From: Planctomycetota bacterium | GTDB taxonomy: Bacteria; Planctomycetota; Planctomycetia; Pirellulales; Pirellulaceae | Direction: 5' to 3' | Length of the DNA stretch: 32,231 bases | Assembly (NCBI GenBank): GCA_029979005.1 | Contig: JAPOIJ010000042.1 | Location: 1 to 32,231, forward strand | Shown: in pieces, positions 16,901 to 23,376 of the stretch | Layout of the letters: every line of letters starts with the position of its first letter | How positions within the stretch are numbered: position 1 is the first letter of the stretch | The notes under the pieces: generated by a model | The model's database searches: none | What the model saw: only the letters and a program-made list of their open reading frames with translations | Told to the model about the DNA's origin: nothing | Made by a program: the position numbers and the translations under genes

Positions 16901-17757
16901 GCGGGTTCACTTAAGGCCTGATTGAGCCGGGCGTTTTGAGCGCGGCTTGCCGACGGTGTGATGGGAGTGAGCTGGCTTTCAGAGAGAGCCTTTTGTAATT
17001 TCGGCTGGACTGGTGGGGTCGAATTTTCTGGCTGACGCTGGGTGACGTCGGCGCGAGCAGAATCGCTCGCGGTAGTTGGTTGAGAGGCGGCCGGTTGAGA
17101 GATTTTTTGGTTTTCGAGAGTCGATTTTCCCGAGACCGTTGGTTGGGCGGTCGATATTTTTGTTTGGCGTTTTAGTTGTGATAATTCTGGACTTTGCCTG
17201 GGGATGGTCTGTGATTTTATTTTTTGTGGTGTGATTTGCGGGTTTGAGTCCGGTTGATTTTCGATGACCGGCACTGGTTGAGTTTCTGTTACAGTCGCAG
17301 TTTCTATTTCTCGATTGATGTCGACAACGGGTTCAGGGGTTGGCTGGGCATTTGGTTCTTCGAAAACGAACGCTGCTTTCCGGTCGCTTATTTCGATAGT
17401 CCGGACAGGTCGCTGGACCACCTTTTGAGAAGGCTCTTCGAAACGATTTTCAAAAATATTCGTGACAGCGGCGGCGAAGATGATCACTAGGTGTATGGCA
17501 AGGCTGGCGATAATTGCCAACTGAAGCGAGCGTCGGACTCGATAGTTTTTGATACTAAATAGAAAGAAAAGAGCCATGATCGCAAACACAGGCAGGCCCA
17601 TCAGTCCGGCCCACATCCAGGGTCCCTGAAGAAGCGTTGCGACGGCGCCTGAAGCGATCCCGACCAACACCGTTAACGCAACCAGAATCGGCCAGAATTG
17701 CTGGTCGAAGGATGGTTGCCGTTGCGGCGTTATTTTTTGGACCGTTCGTCGCTTCAC
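13912..17757 (-). CDS. Giant membrane-anchored protein: TonB-like N-terminus, long disordered linker, C-terminal squalene-cyclase-like toroid
   Basis: A protein of 1281 residues with an unusual layout. Three hydrophobic helices lie at about 21-42, 50-68 and 78-99; the third (SLAIHLVIIFAA, His89) resembles a TonB anchor helix. Residues ~105-930 are a low-complexity Ser/Thr/Gln/Ala/Pro-rich stretch, starting with proline-rich segments like the TonB spacer. Residues ~933-1281 form a prenyltransferase/squalene-oxidase-repeat alpha/alpha-toroid, with repeats such as QTQQGNW, QSENGG, QDPRRGGWRYF, DTSVSGW and RWGGFGG. I see no squalene-cyclase DxDD acid motif, so it is probably a binding or scaffold domain and not a hopanoid enzyme. 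The start is GTG. The gene follows ExbD by 47 bases, so energy coupling through ExbB/ExbD is a reasonable inference. No TonB C-terminal domain is present. Confidence 0.85.
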   Translation of the reverse strand: MKRRTVQKITPQRQPSFDQQFWPILVALTVLVGIASGAVATLLQGPWMWAGLMGLPVFAIMALFFLFSIKNYRVRRSLQLAIIASLAIHLVIIFAAAVTNIFENRFEEPSQKVVQRPVRTIEISDRKAAFVFEEPNAQPTPEPVVDINREIETATVTETQPVPVIENQPDSNPQITPQKIKSQTIPRQSPELSQLKRQTKISTAQPTVSGKSTLENQKISQPAASQPTTASDSARADVTQRQPENSTPPVQPKLQKALSESQLTPITPSASRAQNARLNQALSEPAASAASANVRRSDPRVPILTKPSATPQKIESATAVQPSPNQPSQSAAQVTRRPTRDRASRPSLNQQPSPTLSRQPQIAKSVNRKSSPTKEPSISEPTSQLSTPKRSVVQSSIASTTLAVEKPVRSPESTQNSREQNSKTISITRDSAGIAGSGKTKNLERFDGGETSPAAQASDSAKRTRNLSRADSPEMLTSSQKSTKRRSSGKNAQPTNILMADTTAPAKLAGGKTMSDKTTESSAASVDAAATKSRDSQSAAKGTSMIDLGPTKVVSERKSERRSGGGQTEISELNPESTRRSKQRSNSQPSLVANTVAAVSAPSNALPAPPSTEALDNSAELNVDSRSVAESTSGSEKWAAADSGEIADAGTTNISNQLSDSRQKANQNTEEASPGDDDEQLKNQRGNQRTRLAQAPTIRSLAEAGEGTSQTKSANPTTTKGSTDSLDAQKTRVEKQTAGSSSGGLNASTEIALTSPAASVNSISSALPRMSESGKRGKTPASNSAVASAVRTKQNSGSRTGPVAPSINATVKFDSANSQNGGKKSQTNSDAGGDAMAKIERSEVSDNSSLALEVKAPEGSAGLGLRPADSAGIMERPASTDSPQLQPTPQTRFRSKTAGGTPALNPDAVLAQEAFQNRTPNGMSSSGEPTTEASIQLGLEFLARYQTQQGNWTLGGFDSGSRQKIMQLESDTAATGLAVLAFQGAGFNHREFKYATQIDRAIQWLLDNQSENGGLYVPSNLKSNNACRLYSHGIATLALTEAYGMTQDERLKIPVQKALDYIQATQDPRRGGWRYFDQPGNLTSDTSVSGWMMMALQSGRLAGLDVDPETFRSIDDWLEVAAAPDNPSIYRYDPFAINSKGISRIQGRKPTPSMTSVGLLMRIYTGWDKNDPRLLAGADYLLQSQLPGDTSPQVRDTYYWYYATQVLKFVDGQRWNQWNNLLRPMLIRSQEKSGDLAGSWNPYRPVPDRWGGFGGRLYVTTMNLLSLEVRHRMLPLYQTSK

Positions 17758-17804
17758 TGACGTCGCTCTTGGTTAAGGTTCAGAAAGGCTGAGGCGCGAT
17801 AGGC

Positions 17805-18218
17805 TTAATTTTCATCAATCGTCGCCGTGAAATCATGAATGCCGACTTTTTTACAAATACCAATCGCAATGGCGACAGGTTCCCAGTCTGATTTTCTGTC
17901 CGCGCGGATGACAACTGTTTGCGTGAGCGGGTTATTAGCTTTTGCCCGGCTAAGAATCTGTTCAACTTGTTCCGGTTGTCGGAATGCGCCATCAATGTAA
18001 TAGCGGCCTTGTTCGTCGACGTTGATTACCATTTCGGCCGGTTGAGCCGAGGCCGGTAATGCTTCAGAAACGCTCGGAAGATTGAGGTCGAGTTCGCGTT
18101 CTTCCTCAGAAAAACGCGATGACACCAAAAAGAAAATCAGCAACAGAAATACAACATCGATCAATGGCGTGATGCTGAGAGAGCCAACTGCGGATGTCCG
18201 TTTTATTTTTACTGCCAT
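17805..18218 (-). CDS. ExbD/TolR-family biopolymer transport protein
   Basis: Inner-membrane partner of the ExbB/TolQ-like protein in a proton-driven motor. The 137-residue length fits the family. A short basic cytoplasmic N-terminus (KIKRTSAVGSLSITPLIDVVF) leads into one transmembrane helix (about 17-35) carrying Asp21, the residue that takes up protons in ExbD and TolR. The periplasmic domain follows, with LDLNLPSVSEA, MVINVDEQGRYYIDG and the strand VVIRADRKSDWEPVAIAIGICKKVGIHDF, which are typical. It lies 63 bases after the ExbB-like gene and 47 bases before the TonB-like toroid gene. Whether it works in TonB-type uptake or Tol-type envelope maintenance cannot be told from the sequence. 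Confidence 0.94.
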   Translation of the reverse strand: MAVKIKRTSAVGSLSITPLIDVVFLLLIFFLVSSRFSEEERELDLNLPSVSEALPASAQPAEMVINVDEQGRYYIDGAFRQPEQVEQILSRAKANNPLTQTVVIRADRKSDWEPVAIAIGICKKVGIHDFTATIDEN

Positions 18219-18281
18219 GGAATTACCGGTGAGGAATGTATTGCGGGATTTCTTTTATCTCCAAGTTCAGGTCGCGAAATT

Positions 18282-19187
18282 TCATTCGGTCGTTTTTCGA
18301 CCGGTGGATTTGTTTGGCGGAACGGGTTCGTCGAATCCTTGCGTGTATCTCACCTGCCCTTCGTATCGTTCGAACTGAGGTAGAAGGTTGTAGACCATTT
18401 CTTCAATTTGATTCATTAACTGGATGATTCGATTTTCGAAGTGATGCGACAGAATGGCTGCAGGAATGGCAATCACGAGGCCGACCATTGTCGTTACTAA
18501 CGCGACATAAATTCCATTGGCAAGCGCGACGCCTCGGTTTTGACCGGGATTGATTTCGGCCAGTTGGGTAGTGTCGTAGAAAGCCTGAGTGATGCCCCAA
18601 ACCGTCCCCAGTAATCCAATCAGAGGCGCAATGGCTGCAGCAAGAGCAAGCCATGAAGTCATTTGGCTTAGTCGCGTTGCTTCTCTTTGGCTGGATTCAG
18701 AAACCGCGTTTTCCATTTCCATCTGCGGTCGCCCGACCTTTACCAGCATCGAGCGAATGACATAAGAGGCTGAGGACGGGTACTGTTGACAGGCCTGGTA
18801 AACACCTCGCGGATCAAGTCCGTTTGGTGATTGACTCAAGTTAGAAATTTGATTGATTAAAGCGTGCGGAAAGATCTTCTCTCGACGCAGTGCCATAAAT
18901 CTCTCGATAGCAATGGTGACAACGACTAGCGAAAGCGCTGCAAGTGGAAGCATGAACCAGCCACCCTGGGTGAGCAACGAGAGAAAATTAATTCCTGTTT
19001 TTGCGGCTTGCTGCGATTCCGCGGATGCGGGGGGAGCGGTCTGCGGCGGGGTAAACTCAGGTGCATTCGGAGGATTCACCACCGTTGCCCTAACGGCGGA
19101 TTCGCTGAGAACAATAATTGAAATCATCAGAAATCCGAAAACGATGGCAGAGGTCAATCGTTGATTCAGTCGACAAAAAAGCGTCAT
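18282..19187 (-). CDS. MotA/TolQ/ExbB-family proton channel protein
   Basis: Inner-membrane proton channel subunit, 301 residues. An extra N-terminal hydrophobic segment (about 13-34) followed by a Pro-rich stretch (38-55) looks like a signal peptide with a periplasmic extension, as found in longer ExbB variants. The core helices are at about 76-96 (GGWFMLPLAALSLVVV), 178-201 (with the conserved PLIGLLGTVWGI, Thr195 in the channel) and 225-247 (GIYVALVTTMVGLVIAIPA). The C-terminal cytoplasmic helix ENRIIQLMNQIEEMV follows. The minus-strand GGAG five bases before the ATG supports this start. The gene lies between the TPR gene (72 bases upstream) and exbD-like gene, making a TPR-ExbB-ExbD-toroid operon. 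Confidence 0.94.
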   Translation of the reverse strand: MTLFCRLNQRLTSAIVFGFLMISIIVLSESAVRATVVNPPNAPEFTPPQTAPPASAESQQAAKTGINFLSLLTQGGWFMLPLAALSLVVVTIAIERFMALRREKIFPHALINQISNLSQSPNGLDPRGVYQACQQYPSSASYVIRSMLVKVGRPQMEMENAVSESSQREATRLSQMTSWLALAAAIAPLIGLLGTVWGITQAFYDTTQLAEINPGQNRGVALANGIYVALVTTMVGLVIAIPAAILSHHFENRIIQLMNQIEEMVYNLLPQFERYEGQVRYTQGFDEPVPPNKSTGRKTTE

Positions 19188-19191
19188 AAGA

Positions 19192-19195
19192 TCTC
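19192..19195 (-). promoter_or_regulatory. Ribosome binding site GGAG for the ExbB-like gene
   Basis: GGAG followed by a short spacer before the ATG at 19187. It is one of the few clear Shine-Dalgarno sequences in this window. Confidence 0.4.
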
Positions 19196-19233
19196 CGAAA
19201 TGGTAAAGCCGGAAGCAGGAGGTGATTTTGTGA

Positions 19234-19253
19234 GATGCCTGCAGTGTGGCATC
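19234..19253 (-). repeat. Hairpin in the TPR-ExbB intergenic gap
   Basis: GATGCC and GGCATC form a perfect 6-base stem around an 8-base loop, just after the TPR gene stop. There is no T-run, so it may be an mRNA-stabilising or processing hairpin that changes the ratio of TPR protein to ExbB/ExbD. Confidence 0.35.
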
Positions 19254-19259
19254 AGTGGT

Positions 19260-22200
19260 TTACTGGAATTTCATTTTTTTTAATTGTTCCAGTTGTCGAC
19301 GAGCTTCTGGAGCAAGTTTGTCGTCGCTGTAGTTTTTCAAGAGGTATTCGAATTGTTTTATAGCGGCAGCGGTCAGTATCGCTTGCTGGTCCCGGGTGGC
19401 ATTTTTGATTTGCACAGACGAACATCGAGCCGCTTCGTAGATCGCATAGGCCTGCCACGGTCGCACTTCCGGTTCCGCTTGAAGACCATTGAATCCGTAA
19501 TAAACCTTTTTGAATTCTTTGATCGCGTCTGCAAATTGTTTATTTCCAAATAGCGAGTCGCCAACCATGCACCTGGCGCGGGCGCCAGTTTTGCCTTCGT
19601 TGTTTGCGGCGAGGTTGAAGTACTTGAGTGCGGTTTTGGAGTCTCTTAATCCGCTATGAGCCATGCCGATTTCCAGCATGGCATCTTCTTGCATGGGTAC
19701 TCCAGCCGGTGACTTATTCGGATCAAGGGTTTCGAACGGTTCAAGTAATGCGAGCGTTTCTTGATATTGCTTTATCTGATTAGCACTCTGGGCGGCATGG
19801 ACTCGCGCCAACCATTGAATCTTAGGCTCAGTTAAGGTTGATTTAGAAACAGCTGGTAATGCAGCCTGATACGCTTTCAGTGCCGAATCATAATCTTTTA
19901 AACGGTAGAGTGATTCAGCCATCATGAAGAGTCCATCGGCAGCCAAGTCACCTTCCGGGAATCGCTTGATTTGATTCGAAAACTGATCACCTGCTTCTTT
20001 GAATTTGTTTTGTTTGTAATGGGACCAAGCCAGTTTGTAGGCTGCTTTTTCAAGAATTTCGTTCTCAACTTGTGAGTCGAGGCAGAGTTGGTAGGCGGCG
20101 ATTGCATCGTCATATTTTTTTTGACTGTAAAATTCTGAGCCGATATGAAAGTTGGACTCGGGAGCAAGTGAACTGTCAGGAAATTTCGAAGCGAGTGTGC
20201 GAAAGTTATCCATCGCAAGTTTTTCTTGATTGTTTGAGCGAAGCCCCCAGGCTAATTCATAAAGGTAGCGATCCATTTGTTTGGAAGTGTTGAACTCATT
20301 AACGAGCGTCTGGAAAGTCTTAGTAACATCGGTCCATTGTTGGGCATCAATATGTGCAAGGCCAAGATCGTAAAGCGCGTTTTCTTTTCTGGCGGCATCT
20401 GGTTCCGACGCGAGGAACTCGTTGAGGTCATCGATCGCAGCTTTCGGGTTGCCAAGTTTTCGTTGAGCGCTGGCGCGTCCGGTTCTTGCTAGATTAGCCA
20501 GGTCGTTGTCGGGGAATTGCGAGATCAATTTTGTGAATGTTTTCTCGGCCGCCTGATTTTGACTGAGCTGGAGTTGGCAGTAAGCGGCGTTGTAAAGAGA
20601 GAAAGGAGTGAATTTCGTCGGTGATTCGAGCATATTGATCACTTGGAAATGCTCGAGCGCACTTTTGTACTTTTCCTGCTCATAATCGAATTCGCCAAGG
20701 CGATAATGAAGTTCGGTGGCAAGCGGTGAGTTGGAGTAGGTCTTGAAAAAAGTATCGGCGGTTGCGGTCGCTTCGGCGTTCTTTTTCTGAGCAAGCTGAG
20801 ACCGGCAAAGGGTCAGAAGGGTTTCCGCCGTTCGTTTCCACTGCTTATTCGCTGCTAAAGATTTGGCTAAGGATTTTTCAGCTTTGGCGAATTGGCTCTG
20901 CTTGAATTGGCTCGACCCAATCCAGAACTCAACCTCTGACAATTGACTGGCATCGATTTCATTGGATGCGGTGAGTGGTTGTAGTTTTGAGATGGCCTCT
21001 GAGTAGTTTTCGCTAATGTAATCAGCAACAGCAGAGCGAATGATCCAGCGATTTACTTTCGAGTTTCCGTTGAACTGGGCGATTAGTTGATCATATGTTT
21101 TCTTGGCTTCCCCTGGTTCGTCGTTCAATAACTGTGCCTCCGCCTTGATCTCCACGGTGTCAGGTAGCAGGTCGTTAGCGGGGAAGGTGGACTCAAAAGC
21201 GTTTGCTGTTTTTATCGCTGTTTCAAAGTCACCGGTGTCAAGCGAAGTGAATGCGGAGCTGTGCAGCGCGAGCGGCGCTAATTCACTGGTTTGATAAGAC
21301 GTTGCAATATTGTCAAACATCGCGATGGACGATTTGCGTTTGTCCGGGATCGCAAAAGCAGCGTCTGCTTGATCCATCAAGAGGTTGATCCATCCGATTG
21401 GTTTTTTCTCGTTAGACTTAACCTTGCTGATTTGTTTTTTGGCAATCGCAAAGGCTTTGGAGGGTTCATCAGATTTTAGATAGATACCGGCCAGCCAATG
21501 CGCAGCCAATGTTCCATTGACGGGGTCGACCTTGATCGCTCGCTCTAATAATGGAATTGCTTTTTCAGGTTGTTTCGCATCGAGGTAATTACGTCCTGCG
21601 TTGGCGAGGGCTTCGTTAGCTAACGGAGAATCGGGAGTATTTGCTATTTCTTCGAACAAAATTGCAGCACGTTGGAATTTCTCTAGCTCACGGGAACATA
21701 CGGCAAGTTCGTATTTGGCTTCGTCGATGATGGTTTCAGAAGGTGCGTCTGAGTTTGGTTTGTCTGGGCTGACAATTGATTCAAGGATGGATTCCGCCTG
21801 TTTGAGTTTTTCAGTAGCGGCTTGCGGGTTGTTTTGAGCTGAATCTTTTTGAGCGAGTTTGACTAAGTTGGATGCGGTTCTCGACTGAATTTCAGTTAGG
21901 AGAGGACTGTTCTGTTCTGCGGCAACGATGCTGGCTTTTTGAAAAAAATCAGAAGCTTGTTCATACTGCTGTAATTGATCGTGAAGATCTGCCACGGCGA
22001 ATAGGGATTCGAGTTGAAACGCAGGCTCTGGAAGATTGAGTATTTTGGAGTAGGCTGCGAGTGCTTTCTTACGATCTCCCAACGCTTCGAATGCGTTGCC
22101 TTGAAAGAAAAAGGCTTGGTCGGCATTTTCGAATTGCGGGTTCTTTTCAATTAATTCGGAAAATGTTTTTACTGCTTCGTTATATAGTTTTCTGGATTCC

Positions 22201-22658
22201 TTTGATTTGGATTCGTTCGCTAAATTCTGTCCCGCCTGGAATTGTGTGAAACCAAGGTAGAGCATCGCTAAGGGTTTCTTGGTGGTTTCTGCATCGGTTA
22301 GTTTTTCGAGTGAGGCTCGAAATTGAGGGATCGCTTGAGTTGGTAACTCAAGTTTCAAATAACAAACCCCGGCATTGTAATGAGCTTTGCCGATCAGTTT
22401 TGAAGTTGGGTGTTCTTTGATTAACGTTTCCCATTGTTCAGCTGCGAATTCGAAGTCATCGCCGTTTTGAGCTGAGGATGCTGTTTGGGCAATTTTCATT
22501 GCAGCGGATTCGTCCTGGAAGGGAGAAGCATTGAGTCGCGCCAGCGACAGTTGAGTCATGCTTAACCCAACAACGATGAGTAAGATTGCTCTTACAGGGC
22601 GCCAAAGAGATTTAGGTTGCCAAGGCATGCTGATTTTGTAGAAGTATTCGTTGTTCAT
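19260..22658 (-). CDS. Very long exported TPR protein, first gene of the ExbB/ExbD unit
   Basis: A protein of 1132 residues made almost wholly of tetratricopeptide-like helix pairs after an N-terminal signal peptide (hydrophobic core about 24-38, ending LSLA). Repeated patterns include AHYNAGVCYLKLELPTQAI, ALANAGRNYLDAKQPEKAI, YKSALEHF, YDDAIAAYQLCL and DGLFMMAESLYRLKDYDSAL, spaced about 34-38 residues. Such arrays act as protein-binding scaffolds. Export plus linkage to ExbB/ExbD recalls the periplasmic TPR protein YbgF/CpoB that accompanies the Tol system, but this one is far longer and the link is inferred. An in-frame ATG at 22628 is an alternative start; neither has a clear ribosome binding site. 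Upstream lies the 0.7 kb gene-free region holding its promoter. Confidence 0.9.
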   Translation of the reverse strand: MNNEYFYKISMPWQPKSLWRPVRAILLIVVGLSMTQLSLARLNASPFQDESAAMKIAQTASSAQNGDDFEFAAEQWETLIKEHPTSKLIGKAHYNAGVCYLKLELPTQAIPQFRASLEKLTDAETTKKPLAMLYLGFTQFQAGQNLANESKSKESRKLYNEAVKTFSELIEKNPQFENADQAFFFQGNAFEALGDRKKALAAYSKILNLPEPAFQLESLFAVADLHDQLQQYEQASDFFQKASIVAAEQNSPLLTEIQSRTASNLVKLAQKDSAQNNPQAATEKLKQAESILESIVSPDKPNSDAPSETIIDEAKYELAVCSRELEKFQRAAILFEEIANTPDSPLANEALANAGRNYLDAKQPEKAIPLLERAIKVDPVNGTLAAHWLAGIYLKSDEPSKAFAIAKKQISKVKSNEKKPIGWINLLMDQADAAFAIPDKRKSSIAMFDNIATSYQTSELAPLALHSSAFTSLDTGDFETAIKTANAFESTFPANDLLPDTVEIKAEAQLLNDEPGEAKKTYDQLIAQFNGNSKVNRWIIRSAVADYISENYSEAISKLQPLTASNEIDASQLSEVEFWIGSSQFKQSQFAKAEKSLAKSLAANKQWKRTAETLLTLCRSQLAQKKNAEATATADTFFKTYSNSPLATELHYRLGEFDYEQEKYKSALEHFQVINMLESPTKFTPFSLYNAAYCQLQLSQNQAAEKTFTKLISQFPDNDLANLARTGRASAQRKLGNPKAAIDDLNEFLASEPDAARKENALYDLGLAHIDAQQWTDVTKTFQTLVNEFNTSKQMDRYLYELAWGLRSNNQEKLAMDNFRTLASKFPDSSLAPESNFHIGSEFYSQKKYDDAIAAYQLCLDSQVENEILEKAAYKLAWSHYKQNKFKEAGDQFSNQIKRFPEGDLAADGLFMMAESLYRLKDYDSALKAYQAALPAVSKSTLTEPKIQWLARVHAAQSANQIKQYQETLALLEPFETLDPNKSPAGVPMQEDAMLEIGMAHSGLRDSKTALKYFNLAANNEGKTGARARCMVGDSLFGNKQFADAIKEFKKVYYGFNGLQAEPEVRPWQAYAIYEAARCSSVQIKNATRDQQAILTAAAIKQFEYLLKNYSDDKLAPEARRQLEQLKKMKFQ

Positions 22659-22758
22659 AGAATTGTTTCGTTGGCGCCCCGTAATTACACCCTTCCCGAC
22701 GCGTGAATGATGTGTATCGGAATGAGAATTAGTATTGGAGATAATTACCGCCGTTGAG

Positions 22759-22772
22759 TCATTTTAAAATGA
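22759..22772. repeat. 14-base perfect palindrome upstream of the TPR operon
   Basis: TCATTTTAAAATGA reads the same on both strands. It lies 100 bases before the TPR start and could be an operator, although AT-rich palindromes also occur by chance. Confidence 0.3.
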
Positions 22773-22993
22773 ATTGCTTTTCACTAAGCCAGTGATTCCA
22801 CTGGAAAGTCAGCGAACCGTTCGATTGAACCGGAAAACTGATTGATTTAGATCACCACCCGCAACCTATTTTTGACATCAAATGCGTTGGAGGCAAATTG
22901 TTATCCAAATACCCAATCGGGTATGCATGGGTGATCTGATTTCAGTGTAAACCGAATCGGTGCTATTTTCTTTTAAACCCGCGTATTGAGGTC

Positions 22994-23179
22994 TTCAGGT
23001 CGCAAGAAAACAGACTGTCTTGGCTGGTTTTGCCAAAATTCAGAGACTTTGCTAAGCGTTTCGGGAGTTTGAGTTTTTGGGTGGTTGGGGTGGCCAAAAT
23101 AGGGGAATGCCGGATATACGGGGTAAAACGGGAGCCATACGATCCTAAAAAAGAGGGCTTTTGTGATTTGCGACCTGAA
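22994..23179. repeat. 12-base inverted repeat enclosing 162 bases
   Basis: TTCAGGTCGCAA at 22994-23005 is matched exactly by TTGCGACCTGAA at 23168-23179. The enclosed stretch has no recognisable gene. It could be a small non-autonomous mobile element, the ends of a structured RNA, or a repeated intergenic element; no target-site duplication is obvious. Confidence 0.45.
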
Positions 23180-23238
23180 AATAGCCGAACCCTCCGAAGT
23201 GAGACGTAAAATAACGTGTACAAAGTCCCTGATTCTTG

Positions 23239-23256
23239 TAAGATTAGGTAATCTTA
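23239..23256. promoter_or_regulatory. 18-base operator-like palindrome upstream of the prepilin gene
   Basis: TAAGATTA and TAATCTTA flank a central GG, giving eight paired bases per arm, 121 bases before the prepilin ATG. The size and symmetry fit a dimeric regulator site. No regulator gene is next to it. Confidence 0.4.
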
Positions 23257-23364
23257 TCCCAACTCATAACCTGATGAATTTTGCCGGCCATTTATCCCAC
23301 CCGGTCCTGTGATCTTCATATTGAAGCGCTGTTCTTTTCAATTGAGAGCACGCGATAATCTGCC

Positions 23365-23370
23365 AAGGAG
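23365..23370 (+). promoter_or_regulatory. Strong ribosome binding site AAGGAG for the prepilin gene
   Basis: AAGGAG lies six bases before the ATG at 23377. It is the clearest Shine-Dalgarno sequence in the window and fixes the start. Confidence 0.65.
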
Positions 23371-23376
23371 AATCTT

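Larger units (their letters stand above)
22659..23376. other. Gene-free 0.7 kb region between divergent TPR and prepilin genes
   Basis: Both flanking genes point away from this region, so it must hold two promoters. I found no convincing protein gene: the one longer open frame on the minus strand (22963-23223) is basic, has no family features and no ribosome binding site. The region holds an AT-rich palindrome, a long-range 12-base inverted repeat and an 18-base palindrome, listed separately. Confidence 0.6.

Noticed and set aside
13912-17757. Squalene-hopene cyclase enzyme function for the toroid protein
   Set aside because: The toroid repeats are present but no DxDD acid motif is visible, and the long disordered linker and ExbB/ExbD context do not fit a hopanoid enzyme.
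22963-23223. 86-codon open frame on the minus strand in the large intergenic region
   Set aside because: Basic, low-information sequence with no domain, no ribosome binding site and overlap with the inverted-repeat unit; most likely a chance frame, though it could be tested for conservation.
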